A DNA stretch of 64,000 nt, taken from Mycobacterium sp. (GTDB taxonomy: Bacteria; Actinomycetota; Actinomycetes; Mycobacteriales; Mycobacteriaceae). Positions 36,654 to 45,418 of the stretch are shown piece by piece. The first letter of the stretch is position 1. Each line of letters opens with the position of its first letter. Under the pieces are notes generated by a model. That model saw only the letters and a program-made list of their open reading frames with translations. It did not search any database and had not been told where the DNA came from. A program made the position numbers and the translations under genes. The DNA is taken from the NCBI GenBank assembly GCA_018401645.1, contig JAGYKK010000013.1, positions 1 through 64,000 on the forward strand, read 5' to 3'.

Positions 36654-37952
36654 ATGGATAACGCAGGCCGGGGAATCGCCACCCGCGTGAACGGCGAGGC
36701 TCCTCCGCAGGTTCCACTCGCGGACATCAATCTGGGCACCCTGGAGTTCTGGGCGCTGGACGACTCGGTGCGCGACGGCGCGTTTACCACCCTGCGCCGC
36801 GAGGCACCGGTCACCTTCTTCCAAGAGGTCGACTACGAGGGTTTCGCCGCGGGCGCGGGCCACTGGGCCCTGATGAAGTTCGACGACGTCCACTACGCCA
36901 GCCGCCATCCTGAGATCTTCAGTTCGGTACCGAACATCACCATCGCCGATCAGGCCCCGGAGGTGGCCGAGTACTTCGGCTCGATGATCAACCTGGACGA
37001 TCCGCGTCACGCACGGTTGCGCAATATCGTGCGCAGCGCCTTCACACCGAAGGTGGTGGCCCGCACCGAGGAGTCGGTGCGCGACCGCGCGCGGCGGTTG
37101 GTCTCCGACCTGATCGCCAACCATCCCGACGGCAAAGGCGAGCTGGTGGCCGAGCTCTCCGGACCGCTTCCACTGCAGGTGATCTGCGACATGATGGGGA
37201 TTCCCGAAGAAGACCACCAGAAGATTTTCCACTGGACCAATATTATCCTCGGCTTCGGCGATCCCGACCTGACCACCGACTACGAAGAGTTCATGAAAGT
37301 CGCCATCGACATCGGCGCCTACGCCACCGCCCTGGCTGAGGACCGCCGGGACAACCCACGCGATGATCTGACCACCGCGCTGGTGGCCGCCGAGGTCGAC
37401 GGCGAACGACTGACCTCGGCGGAGATCGCGTCGTTTTTCATCCTGCTGGCCGTCGCCGGCAACGAGACCACCCGAAACGCCATCAGCCACGGTGTGCTGG
37501 CACTGAGTCGCTACCCCGAGCAGCGCGAGATCTGGTGGAACGATTTCGATACCCACACGGCGACCGCGGTGGAGGAAATCGTCCGCTGGGCATCCCCGGT
37601 GGTCTACATGCGCCGCACCGCCACCCGCGACGTCGAACTCAGCGGGGTGATGATCGCCGCCGGCGATAAGGTAACCATGTGGTACGCCTCGGCCAACCGC
37701 GACGAGGCCAAGTTCGACAACCCCTGGAAATTCGACGTCACCCGGGCGCACAATCACCACCTTGGTTTCGGCGGCGGCGGAACCCATTTTTGCCTCGGCG
37801 CCAACCTCGCTCGCCGCGAGATCGCGGTGGTATTCGAGGAGTTGCACACGAAGATTCCTGACATCATCGCCACCGAGGAGCCGGCCATGCTGCTTTCGGC
37901 GTTCATCCACGGCATCAAGAGACTCCCGGTCAGCTGGACACCGGTGCACTGA
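36654..37952 (+). CDS. cyp124: Cytochrome P450 CYP124 (omega-hydroxylase of methyl-branched lipids)
   Basis: 432 residues. Strongly like M. tuberculosis CYP124A1 (Rv2266) from IATRVNGEAPPQVPLADINLGTLEFWALDDSVRDGAF, PNITIADQAPEVAEYFGSMI and PLPLQVICDMMGIP through the I-helix LLAVAGNETTRNAISHG, the ExxR EIVRWASP and the heme loop GFGGGGTHFCLGANLA with Cys380. CYP124 hydroxylates the terminal carbon of methyl-branched fatty acids and alcohols, cholest-4-en-3-one and vitamin D. CYP140 follows after two bases, so the two are in one operon. Confidence 0.93.
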   Translation: MDNAGRGIATRVNGEAPPQVPLADINLGTLEFWALDDSVRDGAFTTLRREAPVTFFQEVDYEGFAAGAGHWALMKFDDVHYASRHPEIFSSVPNITIADQAPEVAEYFGSMINLDDPRHARLRNIVRSAFTPKVVARTEESVRDRARRLVSDLIANHPDGKGELVAELSGPLPLQVICDMMGIPEEDHQKIFHWTNIILGFGDPDLTTDYEEFMKVAIDIGAYATALAEDRRDNPRDDLTTALVAAEVDGERLTSAEIASFFILLAVAGNETTRNAISHGVLALSRYPEQREIWWNDFDTHTATAVEEIVRWASPVVYMRRTATRDVELSGVMIAAGDKVTMWYASANRDEAKFDNPWKFDVTRAHNHHLGFGGGGTHFCLGANLARREIAVVFEELHTKIPDIIATEEPAMLLSAFIHGIKRLPVSWTPVH

Positions 37953-37954
37953 CC

Positions 37955-39301
37955 ATGGCGGCGATGAAGGATCGACTGCACTGGTTCGCCATGCACGGCG
38001 TGGTCCGGGCGGCGGCCGACTGGTCGGCGAAGCGCGGGGACCTGCAGGCCCGGCTGATGGCCGATCCGGCGGTACGCGCTGATCCGGTGCCGTTCTACGA
38101 GGAGTTGCGCTCCCACGGCCCGATGGTGCGATCCCGGGTGGGCTACCTCACCGTCGACCATGCGATCGCGCACGAGTTGCTGCGGTCAGATGATTTTCGC
38201 GTCATCTCGATGGGTTCCAGCATGCCCGCGCCACTTCGTTGGTTGGAGCGGCGCACGCGAGCCGACCTGCTGCACCCACTGCTGCCGCCGTCCCTGCTGG
38301 CGGTCGAGCCCCCCGAGCACACCCGCTACCGCAAGACGGTCTCATCGGTGTTCACCTCGCGCGCGGTGGCCGCGTTGCGAGACGGTGTCGAGGCCACCGC
38401 GGCGGACCTGCTCGACGAACTTGCCGACGACACCGGCCTCGCGGACCACAACGGTGTGGTCGACATCGTCGACCGATACTGTTCGCGGTTGCCGGTCGCG
38501 GTGATCGGCGAGATGCTCGGAGTGCCGCCGGTTGACCGGCCCCGAATTCTCGAATTTGGTGAACTTGCCGCCCCCAGTCTGGATTTCGGTCTGAGTTGGC
38601 AGCAGTACCAGCGGGTCCAGCACGGCATCGAGGGCTTCAACGTTTGGCTCGCGGCGCATTTACAACACCTGCGTGATCAGCCCGGTGACGACCTGATGAG
38701 CCAGCTCATCGAGGCCTCTGAGGGCGGTGTCCGACTCGACCATACCGAACTGCGGGCGGTGGCCGGCCTGGTGCTGGCCGCCGGTTTCGAGACCACCGTC
38801 AACCTGTTGGGCAACGGGATCCGACTGCTGCTCAACCACCCTGACCAACTGGCGATCCTGGCCGCCGACCCGTCGCTGTGGCCGGGTGCGGTCGAGGAAA
38901 TACTGCGCCTCGATTCTCCGGTGCAACTCACCGCCCGGGTGGCCCGGACCGACACAGATGTCGCGGGTACCGCGGTCCAACGCGGTGACGTGGTGTTGAT
39001 CTACCTCGCCGCGGCTAACCGCGACCCTGCGGTCTTCGAAGATCCTCAGCGTTTCGACGTGCGCCGCCCCAACGCCGGCAAACATCTCGCGTTCTCCGGG
39101 GGCCGACACTTCTGCCTGGGCGCGGCGCTGGCCCGAACCGAGGGAGAAGTGGGCCTGCGGAGGTTCTTCACCTATTTCCCCGAGGTGCAACTCGCCGGTG
39201 CCGGACAGCGGCGAGACACCCGGGTACTGCGGGGTTGGGTGAAACTTCCGGTCCGGTTGGGAGCGGCGGCCCGAAGCGCCGCGGCACACGGAGGTCGTTG
39301 A
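37955..39301 (+). CDS. cyp140: Cytochrome P450 CYP140
   Basis: 448 residues. Matches mycobacterial CYP140 (Rv1880c) along its length: MKDRLHWFAMHGVVR, GDLQARLMADPAV, PLRWLERRTRADLLHPL, VEPPEHTRYRKTVSSVFTSRAV, the I-helix VLAAGFETTVNLLGNG (Glu-Thr-Thr present), ExxR EILRLDSP, heme loop FSGGRHFCLGAALA with Cys387, and RRDTRVLRGW at the end. No substrate is firmly known for CYP140. The start is either the ATG at 37955 or the fourth codon (MKD), where the M. tuberculosis protein starts. Two bases after CYP124. Confidence 0.92.
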   Translation: MAAMKDRLHWFAMHGVVRAAADWSAKRGDLQARLMADPAVRADPVPFYEELRSHGPMVRSRVGYLTVDHAIAHELLRSDDFRVISMGSSMPAPLRWLERRTRADLLHPLLPPSLLAVEPPEHTRYRKTVSSVFTSRAVAALRDGVEATAADLLDELADDTGLADHNGVVDIVDRYCSRLPVAVIGEMLGVPPVDRPRILEFGELAAPSLDFGLSWQQYQRVQHGIEGFNVWLAAHLQHLRDQPGDDLMSQLIEASEGGVRLDHTELRAVAGLVLAAGFETTVNLLGNGIRLLLNHPDQLAILAADPSLWPGAVEEILRLDSPVQLTARVARTDTDVAGTAVQRGDVVLIYLAAANRDPAVFEDPQRFDVRRPNAGKHLAFSGGRHFCLGAALARTEGEVGLRRFFTYFPEVQLAGAGQRRDTRVLRGWVKLPVRLGAAARSAAAHGGR

Positions 39302-39332
39302 CACCCGTTCAGTCGCGCTGTTCGATGAGCAG

Positions 39333-41138
39333 GTGAACTTCGACACGATCATCCGCGGCGGCCGCTTGTTCGACGGAACCGACGCACCCTCGGCGTTGCG
39401 CAACATTGGGATCCGAGACGGGCGCATCGCGGCGATCACGCCGCACGAACTTGATGCGACCGGATGTCCGGAGGTCATCGACGCCGTCGGCAAGTGGGTG
39501 CTCCCGGGCTTCGTCGACATCCATACCCACTACGACGTCGAGGTGCTCGACGGCCCCGGCCTGGCGGAATCAGTGCGCCACGGCGTCACCACGGTGGTCA
39601 TCGGCTCCTGCTCATTGTCGACGATCCACGTCGGCGGCACGGATGCCGGTGACCTCTTCGGCCGAGTCGAGGCGATTCCGCGCGAGCATGTCATCGACGC
39701 TGTGGATCGGGCGAAGACTTGGACCAGTGCGCAGGAATACATCGAGGCCCTCGAGTCGCGTGCGCTGGGCCCCAATATCGCGGCGTTCATTGGGCATTCT
39801 GATATGCGGACTGCCACAATGGGATTGGATCGGGCCACTCGGGCTGACGCGCGACCCACCTCTGGTGAAATGGCCGAGATGGAGCGGATGCTCGCCGAAG
39901 CCCTCGACGCCGGGTTCCTGGGCATGTCATCGATGCAGTTGCTCTTCGACAAGATCGACGGCGAGACCTGCCGGTCCCGAACCCTGCCCTCGACCTACGC
40001 CAAGCCTCGGGAACTGCGTCGCCTGAAATCCGCGCTGCGCCGCCGCGGTCGGGTGCTGCAATCCGGGCCCGACATCGAGAATCCGATGAACCTACTCTCT
40101 CAGGTTGCCCAGTCACTTCCGGTGGGGCGCCGCAAGCTGAAGACCAGCCTGCTGTCGGCCGCCGACGTCAAGTCCAACCCCTTCGCCGTCGCGCTGCTCG
40201 GGCCGCTGGCCAGGGTGGTGAACCGATTCGGTGCCGACTTCCGCTGGCAGCATCTGCCGGTGCCGTTCGAGGTGTACGCCGATGGCATCGACCTGGTGGT
40301 GTTCGAGGAATTCGGCTCCGGTGCCGCCGCCCTGCATCTGCGCGACGAGATCGAGCGCAATGCCCTGCTGCGGGACGAGGAATACCGTCGCAGCTTCCGT
40401 AAGGACTACGACGCCAAGTTCGGCATGCGGGTGTGGCACCGGGACTTCTTCGACGCCGAGATTGTTGCCTGCCCGGATGAATCCGTCATCGGCAAATCGT
40501 TCGGTCAGGTAGGCCTTGACCGAGGCGGGCTACATCCGGTGGACGCCTTCCTGGACCTCGTCCTCGAGCACGGGGCCAAACTCCGCTGGCGGACCACGAT
40601 CTCCAACCACCGTCCCGAGGTGCTCAAAAAGCTGGCCCGCGACGACGGCGTTCAGATGGGCTTCTCGGATGCTGGTGCCCATCTTCGCAATATGGCGTTC
40701 TACAACTTCGGGCTGCGACTGCTTCGGCACGTTCGCGACTCTCAGCTGGGCGGCGCGCCCTTCATGACACTTGAGCGTGCCGTGCATCGGCTCACCGGTG
40801 AGTTGGCCGACTGGTATCAGATCGACGCCGGCCACCTGCGGATCGGCGACCGGGCCGACGTAGTAGTGATTGACCCGCAACGTCTCGATGAGCGCCTCGA
40901 TGACTACGCCGAGGCCCCGGTCCCGCAGTACGACAATGTGCCGCGGATGGTCAACCGCAATGACGACACCGTCGAGGTGGTCCTGATCGGCGGCCGGGCC
41001 GTCGCCCGCGCGGGTGGGCCGACCGAGTTGCTCGGCGTTACCCGCACCGGCAGTTTCCTGCGGACCGGCCAGCGCACCTCCGTATCTGTCACTACGAAAC
41101 CCGTCACCCCGAAAGAGGTTCTGGCGCATGTCGGTTGA
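39333..41138 (+). CDS. D-aminoacylase-type amidohydrolase
   Basis: 601 residues from a GTG at 39333. The metal site of the amidohydrolase superfamily is visible: PGFVDIHTHYDVEVLDG (HxH), GHSDMRT (His), NHRPEVL (His) and GFSDAGAHLRNM (the catalytic Asp). The first strand IIRGGRLFDGTDAPS is the small sandwich domain. It resembles the mycobacterial D-amino-acid aminohydrolase family of Rv2913c. Family members remove the N-acyl group from D-amino acids or open cyclic amides; the substrate is not known. Its end overlaps the start of the next gene by 11 bases. Confidence 0.85.
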   Translation: MNFDTIIRGGRLFDGTDAPSALRNIGIRDGRIAAITPHELDATGCPEVIDAVGKWVLPGFVDIHTHYDVEVLDGPGLAESVRHGVTTVVIGSCSLSTIHVGGTDAGDLFGRVEAIPREHVIDAVDRAKTWTSAQEYIEALESRALGPNIAAFIGHSDMRTATMGLDRATRADARPTSGEMAEMERMLAEALDAGFLGMSSMQLLFDKIDGETCRSRTLPSTYAKPRELRRLKSALRRRGRVLQSGPDIENPMNLLSQVAQSLPVGRRKLKTSLLSAADVKSNPFAVALLGPLARVVNRFGADFRWQHLPVPFEVYADGIDLVVFEEFGSGAAALHLRDEIERNALLRDEEYRRSFRKDYDAKFGMRVWHRDFFDAEIVACPDESVIGKSFGQVGLDRGGLHPVDAFLDLVLEHGAKLRWRTTISNHRPEVLKKLARDDGVQMGFSDAGAHLRNMAFYNFGLRLLRHVRDSQLGGAPFMTLERAVHRLTGELADWYQIDAGHLRIGDRADVVVIDPQRLDERLDDYAEAPVPQYDNVPRMVNRNDDTVEVVLIGGRAVARAGGPTELLGVTRTGSFLRTGQRTSVSVTTKPVTPKEVLAHVG

Positions 41139-41571
41139 ACAGACAGTGCTCGGGATGTGGCGCGCCCTGTCCGACCGTGACTGGGCGAAGCTGAAGACCT
41201 TCATCGCCGAGGATTGCATATACGTCGACATGCCGGTCGGACTCGCTGCTGCGGCTCGCGGCCCCGAGGACATCGTCAAGCGCCTTAAAGTCGGCCTGGA
41301 GTCGCTGTCCGGCTACGAGAACCATGACGGGGTGCTGGTGAGTAACGGCGTCGACGTCATGTACGAACACTCCGAGACCTGGAACTGGGCCACCGGGGAG
41401 AGCACAGTGCTGCAGTTCGTCACCGTGCACAAGGTCCGTGACGACAAGATCACCCTATGGAAGGACTACTGGGATTTCGGTGGCCTGCTCAACCACGCCC
41501 CGGCGGACTGGATGGAGCAACTCGCCGCCGCCGACACGTCGTGGGTGTTCGACGCCACCGGGCTGATCTGA
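41128..41571 (+). CDS. SnoaL-like / limonene-epoxide-hydrolase-like NTF2-fold protein
   Basis: 147 residues from the ATG at 41128 with AAAGAGG upstream. The NTF2 fold is visible: VLGMWRALSDRDWAKLKTFIAEDCIYVDMP, GPEDIVKRLK, and KVRDDKITLWKDYWDFG, the conserved strand found in limonene-1,2-epoxide hydrolase and ketosteroid-isomerase-like proteins. The family includes enzymes and ligand binders, so activity is not assigned. It overlaps the D-aminoacylase gene and is probably translated with it; it converges with the leftward amidohydrolase at three bases. Confidence 0.78.
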   Translation: MSVEQTVLGMWRALSDRDWAKLKTFIAEDCIYVDMPVGLAAAARGPEDIVKRLKVGLESLSGYENHDGVLVSNGVDVMYEHSETWNWATGESTVLQFVTVHKVRDDKITLWKDYWDFGGLLNHAPADWMEQLAAADTSWVFDATGLI

Positions 41572-41574
41572 GAG

Positions 41575-42693
41575 TCACTCAGAAAGCTGGTAGAGCCGCC
41601 GTGCGTTGTCTCGACCGATGAGTGTGGCGATGCGCGTGGCATCCTGTGTGCTCCACTGCCCTTGATCGACGAAATCTGCTAAGGCAGAGGCGATTCCATC
41701 GCGCCAGAGCGTGGCACCGAGGTAGTGCAGTTCGGGTGGCCCGAAGGCGTCCGAGGAGTAGAGGATCTTGCGGAAGGGCGCGAGTTCCAGCGTGCGAGCG
41801 ATGAAGGCCCCGGCACGGGCGCCAAGATGGTTGATACTCAGGCCGGTGTCTAGGTAGACGTTGTTGAACGCGCTCGCGAGATACCCGGCCTCGCGCTCGT
41901 ACGGATAGCAGTGCAGCAGTACGACTGGGGTTTGTCCGGAGTGCCGGAGGAAGTCGAGTAGCAGCATCGGGTTGGTGCGATGCAGATCGCAGTCGCGGTC
42001 ACCGAGGCCGACATGGAACTGCAGTGGCTTACCCAGGCGCAGCGCCTCGTGAATGCCGAAACGCAGCAGCACCCGATCAGTCAGCCGAACTCCCCCGGCG
42101 GCGCGCCATTGAACCGCGGCCTCGGCCACTTCGTGTTGCGAAGGTTGCGATAAATCGCCGTCGAATCCTCCGCGGTAGGCAAGGACGGTCTTCGTCGCCA
42201 CCGCGCCATCGGCTCTGCGCCAGAGGATTTCCCGGAACGCTTCGGCGTAGCCACCCGGCGCTGAGGCCGCCTGCTCGGCGATCTGCTCGAGCCGCAAGAT
42301 CTCATGGGCGGCCGATCCGGATGCCGCGGCAATATCCGGCGGCCCGGCCACATCGGCGGAGAGCCCGGTGTCCACCAACCAGTCGCTGACACCGGCCGCC
42401 GCGAGGAACACACCGGCTAATTGGGCCGCGGCGCGCTCGCTGCGGCGTTCCCAGTAGAGGTGCGGTTCGACATGAGGCGCCAGACCGAGAATCGGCGCGC
42501 AATGCGCCCGCACCGCGAAGCCGAGTTGGGTGTCGAATCCGGAGTCGAAATCGGCCAGCGGCTCGGTGTTGGCCTCGTTGAGTGCGTTCTCGAATCGGCG
42601 TCGGTCACCGCTCGTCAGCCAGTAACCGTGCACATGGTTGTCGACCAGTCTGAGCCCGGCGATGTGCTCGGCGAGCATTTGGCGAGCCGTCAT
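41575..42693 (-). CDS. Amidohydrolase (FluG N-domain type)
   Basis: 372 residues. Amidohydrolase_2 fold: LRLVDNHVHGYW (HxH near residue 20), FHVGLGDRDCDLHRTNP (His), VVLLHCYPYEREAGYLASAFNNVYLDTG (His) and ILYSSDAFGPPELHYLGA (terminal Asp, SSD). The N-terminal half of fungal FluG proteins is the same fold and their C-terminal half is a glutamine synthetase-like domain; here the next gene upstream supplies that half and overlaps by four bases. Substrate unknown; such pairs may act on gamma-glutamyl amines. Confidence 0.85.
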   Translation of the reverse strand: MTARQMLAEHIAGLRLVDNHVHGYWLTSGDRRRFENALNEANTEPLADFDSGFDTQLGFAVRAHCAPILGLAPHVEPHLYWERRSERAAAQLAGVFLAAAGVSDWLVDTGLSADVAGPPDIAAASGSAAHEILRLEQIAEQAASAPGGYAEAFREILWRRADGAVATKTVLAYRGGFDGDLSQPSQHEVAEAAVQWRAAGGVRLTDRVLLRFGIHEALRLGKPLQFHVGLGDRDCDLHRTNPMLLLDFLRHSGQTPVVLLHCYPYEREAGYLASAFNNVYLDTGLSINHLGARAGAFIARTLELAPFRKILYSSDAFGPPELHYLGATLWRDGIASALADFVDQGQWSTQDATRIATLIGRDNARRLYQLSE

Positions 42694-44015
42694 AGGCTCC
42701 AGGCCATCCGGAATTTGTCGGCACAGGACTCGGCATCGAGGTCCGAGTAGTTCTCGTGCTCATAGCGACGGACCGCGACGAGTGCGTCGACGACGGGATT
42801 CCCGAGGATCTCTCGCATTCGCGCAGACCCGTCCAGCGCCGCAATCACCGCACCCTGGTCAGCGGAGAGCTGGACCGCGCCTGCGGCGTGACGGTCGGCT
42901 GCTGTCAGGGTGTGGGGATCGGCGGTGATCTCCGGTGGCAGTGCCGAGTTTTTCTCAATGCCGTCCAGTGCGAGTCCGAGGATCGTGGCGGTGGCGAGAT
43001 ACGGGTTGGCGGAGGGATCGACGATTTTCACTTCGGCATGCGCGCCGTACGGATTACCGTGCGTTGCCCCCATGAAACGCACTGCCGCCTCGCGATTCTC
43101 GGTGCCCCAGCAGGTGTACGAGCCGGCCCAGCTACCGGGTTGCATCCGCAGTCCGGACACGATCGAACCGCAGAGGGCGAGTTGCGCTTCGGTCAGGCCA
43201 GACACGACGCCGGCGATCGCTGCGGCGCCGTCGGCGGTCAGTCCGTGTTTGTCGCCGCCTCCGGAGAACAGTGGGCTGCCACCCCGCCACAGGGAGAAGT
43301 GTTGATGGGCTCCCGAACCGACATTGTCGGCGAAGGGTTTCGGGGACATGCTCACCCGGAGACCGTGCCTGCGCGCCACCCTGCCGATCAGGATTCGGGC
43401 CAGGATCAACTGATCGGCCGCCGCGACGGGTGACAGCGGCGGCAGAGACATCTCGAACTGGTTGACCCCGTACTCGGGATGGAACTGCTCGACGGCGACC
43501 CCGGCGGTGGCCGTGGCAGCCAACACGTCTCGGACGAAGTCCTCGTGCTCGAGGACACCCGCCAGCCCGTACTGCGCCCAGAGCTCACCCGGCAGACGCC
43601 GTCCCGCCAAGTCGACGAGAAGAAACTCGATTTCGTGGCCAATACGAGCGCTCAAGCCTGCCTTCGCCAGTCGGGATTCGACACGCCCCAGCGTTCCGCG
43701 GGTGCAGGTCGGCAACGGATTGCCGTCCTGATCGAAGAACGACGCCGGTGCCCAGCCGAGACCGTCATCGATGGCGCGCAGCGCATCGGCGTCGATGCGC
43801 ACCCGCTGGTCGCCGACGACGCTGATGTCGTCGGTGAAGGCGATGCCGACGCGGTCGATCGCGAAGCCGTGCCAGGTCGGGCTGGCTCCCAGACCCGGAT
43901 CGGTGAATCTGCCGACGCCGCTGGCCGGGACGGTCTTGGCCAAGGTCAGGCCCGCCGGGTTGACGATGGTTCCGAGGATGACGCCGTTACCGCCTACGTC
44001 ACCGGACGTACTCAT
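42690..44015 (-). CDS. Glutamine synthetase-like ligase (FluG C-domain type)
   Basis: 441 residues. The catalytic GS core is visible: SARIGHEIEFLLVD (metal Glu), GVNQFEMSLPPLSPVAAADQL (metal Glu), SMSPKPFADNVGSGAHQHFSLW (His), TCWGTENREAAVRFMG (Arg) and HAEVKIVDPSANPYLATATIL. The N-terminal beta-grasp part is short. The protein differs from GlnA1 and lacks the adenylylation-loop region, so it is one of the GS-like gamma-glutamyl ligases used in amine or amino-acid catabolism. The ATGA overlap with the amidohydrolase indicates coupled translation. Confidence 0.85.
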   Translation of the reverse strand: MSTSGDVGGNGVILGTIVNPAGLTLAKTVPASGVGRFTDPGLGASPTWHGFAIDRVGIAFTDDISVVGDQRVRIDADALRAIDDGLGWAPASFFDQDGNPLPTCTRGTLGRVESRLAKAGLSARIGHEIEFLLVDLAGRRLPGELWAQYGLAGVLEHEDFVRDVLAATATAGVAVEQFHPEYGVNQFEMSLPPLSPVAAADQLILARILIGRVARRHGLRVSMSPKPFADNVGSGAHQHFSLWRGGSPLFSGGGDKHGLTADGAAAIAGVVSGLTEAQLALCGSIVSGLRMQPGSWAGSYTCWGTENREAAVRFMGATHGNPYGAHAEVKIVDPSANPYLATATILGLALDGIEKNSALPPEITADPHTLTAADRHAAGAVQLSADQGAVIAALDGSARMREILGNPVVDALVAVRRYEHENYSDLDAESCADKFRMAWSL

Positions 44016-44125
44016 GGGAGGATATTAGTTGCATCAGCGTGAACGCCGGTTGCACGCAGGCGCAACCGCCGGCACTGGGAGAGAAGCCGTCACCGCCTGC
44101 CTCATCAGGCGGGCTCACGGCAAGG

Positions 44126-44620
44126 TCAAGATCGACTGGGCAGTGTCAGGTGGCAGGCCTGCCCCATGTCCAGAGTGCGCAGCATTCGCCCCATCCCGAG
44201 CCACATCGCGCACGACATGGTGAGGTCGGCCAGAAGTTCGTCGGAGAAATGCTCGCGGCAGCGCTCCCAGAACGCATCATCGGCACGGAGTTCGGCGTGT
44301 GCGGTGGCGAACCGGTGGGCGAACTCGGCGGCGAGACGCTCGCGCTCGCTGTATCCCGGCCAGGTCCGCCACTGCAGGGCATGGGTGTAGAGATCTTCGT
44401 CCACACCGGCAGCCGGACCGTCGGCGTCGCGGGTGTTCTGGCACACAACGCACTCATTGTCGTGCGCCATCACGATGCGGGCGATCTCCCGCACCCGCAT
44501 CGGCAACCGGTTGCGGTTGTAGACCGCGCTGCTGAAGGCCGCCATCGCCTTTCCCAGTTCGGGCGAGAGGGCGATCCAACCGGCCACGTCATCATCAGCG
44601 AAGTCTCCGATTCGGCTCAT
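44126..44620 (-). CDS. Carboxymuconolactone decarboxylase (AhpD-like) family protein
   Basis: 164 residues. The all-helical CMD fold is visible from RVREIARIVMAHDNECVVCQNTRD with Cys57-x-x-Cys60, a redox pair as in AhpD, to DELLADLTMSCAMWLGMGRML. His of the AhpD proton relay is replaced by Arg/Asp here (CQNTRD instead of CxxCxxxH), so peroxidase activity is uncertain. The ATG at 44620 is chosen because longer versions overlap enoyl-CoA hydratase. It lies between the GS-like gene (110-base gap) and enoyl-CoA hydratase in the same direction. Confidence 0.8.
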   Translation of the reverse strand: MSRIGDFADDDVAGWIALSPELGKAMAAFSSAVYNRNRLPMRVREIARIVMAHDNECVVCQNTRDADGPAAGVDEDLYTHALQWRTWPGYSERERLAAEFAHRFATAHAELRADDAFWERCREHFSDELLADLTMSCAMWLGMGRMLRTLDMGQACHLTLPSRS

Positions 44621-44658
44621 CGGGTAATGGTAATTGCCGGGTGGGCCGCGGTGGACGG

Positions 44659-45408
44659 CTACCGCTTGTTGAATTCGGCCAATGCCTCGGCGTTGGCTGC
44701 CGCACCCATCATCTCGGCGAAGTAGGCGTCCTCGCGGGCGCGGGCCGCGGCGACCTCTGCGCGAGCCGGCTCGGCCATCGTCTGCTTGACCGCGATGAGA
44801 CTGGGTATGGGTTTGGCAGCCAGTACCTCTGCGTGCCGGCGGGCCTGTGTCATCACGTCGTCGGGCTCGCATACCCGCCACACCAGACCCATCCGCTGTG
44901 CTTCGACGGCGTCGATCCACTCTGAGGACATCAGCACCCAGGCAGCGTTCTGCCGACCGATCAATTGCGGCAGCAGATACGACGACGCCGCCTCCGGTGC
45001 TACGCCGAGGCTGGTGAATGGGCACTTCAACCTCGCCTCGCTGGACATGAAGGCCAGATCGGCGAAGCCCAGAATGGTGACACCCAGACCCAGACCCAGA
45101 CCGTTCACCACGGCGATGAGGGGTTTGGGGAACCGGGCGAGCGCGTCGATCAGTCCAGGGAAGCCATGCGTGCCCGGGATGAACTCCGGATCGGCGATCC
45201 GGGCCGCCATCTCGGTCAGATCCTGGCCCGCGCTGAAGGCGCGTCCGGCGCCGGTGATCATCATCACGGCAACCTCGGGGTCCGCCGCGGCGGCATTCAA
45301 AGCCTCCGCGGTGGCGTCGTAGAGCGCCTCGCTGAAAGCGTTGAGGGCTCGGGGGCGGTTGAGGGTCAGCGTGCGAACCCGGTTTTCGTCGGCGATAAGC
45401 AGCGTCAC
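44659..45408 (-). CDS. Enoyl-CoA hydratase/isomerase family protein
   Basis: 249 residues from the GTG at 45408, giving the usual start VTLLIADENRVRTLTLNRP; a GTG at 45432 is also open. The crotonase fold is clear: LNAFSEALYDATAEAL, GAGRAFSAGQDL (oxyanion hole), KPLIAVVNGLGLGLGVT (oxyanion hole). The Glu equivalent to Glu144 of rat hydratase is missing in the GLGVTIL segment, while the second is kept in GVAPEAASSYLLP. One-Glu members are often enoyl-CoA isomerases. In a leftward cluster with EthD-like and thioesterase genes. Confidence 0.85.
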   Translation of the reverse strand: MTLLIADENRVRTLTLNRPRALNAFSEALYDATAEALNAAAADPEVAVMMITGAGRAFSAGQDLTEMAARIADPEFIPGTHGFPGLIDALARFPKPLIAVVNGLGLGLGVTILGFADLAFMSSEARLKCPFTSLGVAPEAASSYLLPQLIGRQNAAWVLMSSEWIDAVEAQRMGLVWRVCEPDDVMTQARRHAEVLAAKPIPSLIAVKQTMAEPARAEVAAARAREDAYFAEMMGAAANAEALAEFNKR

Positions 45409-45418
45409 GCAATCCAAC

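Noticed and set aside
36648..37949. 433-codon open frame on the minus strand
   Set aside because: It is the exact antisense of CYP124, which has complete P450 motifs; long antisense frames are common at this GC content.
39333..41138. Dihydroorotase or urease-type assignment for the amidohydrolase
   Set aside because: The length (601) and the GFSDAGAHLRNM block fit the D-aminoacylase group instead.
44126..45412. 428-codon minus frame
   Set aside because: Its first two thirds lie over the enoyl-CoA hydratase in another frame; only the CMD protein from 44620 is supported.
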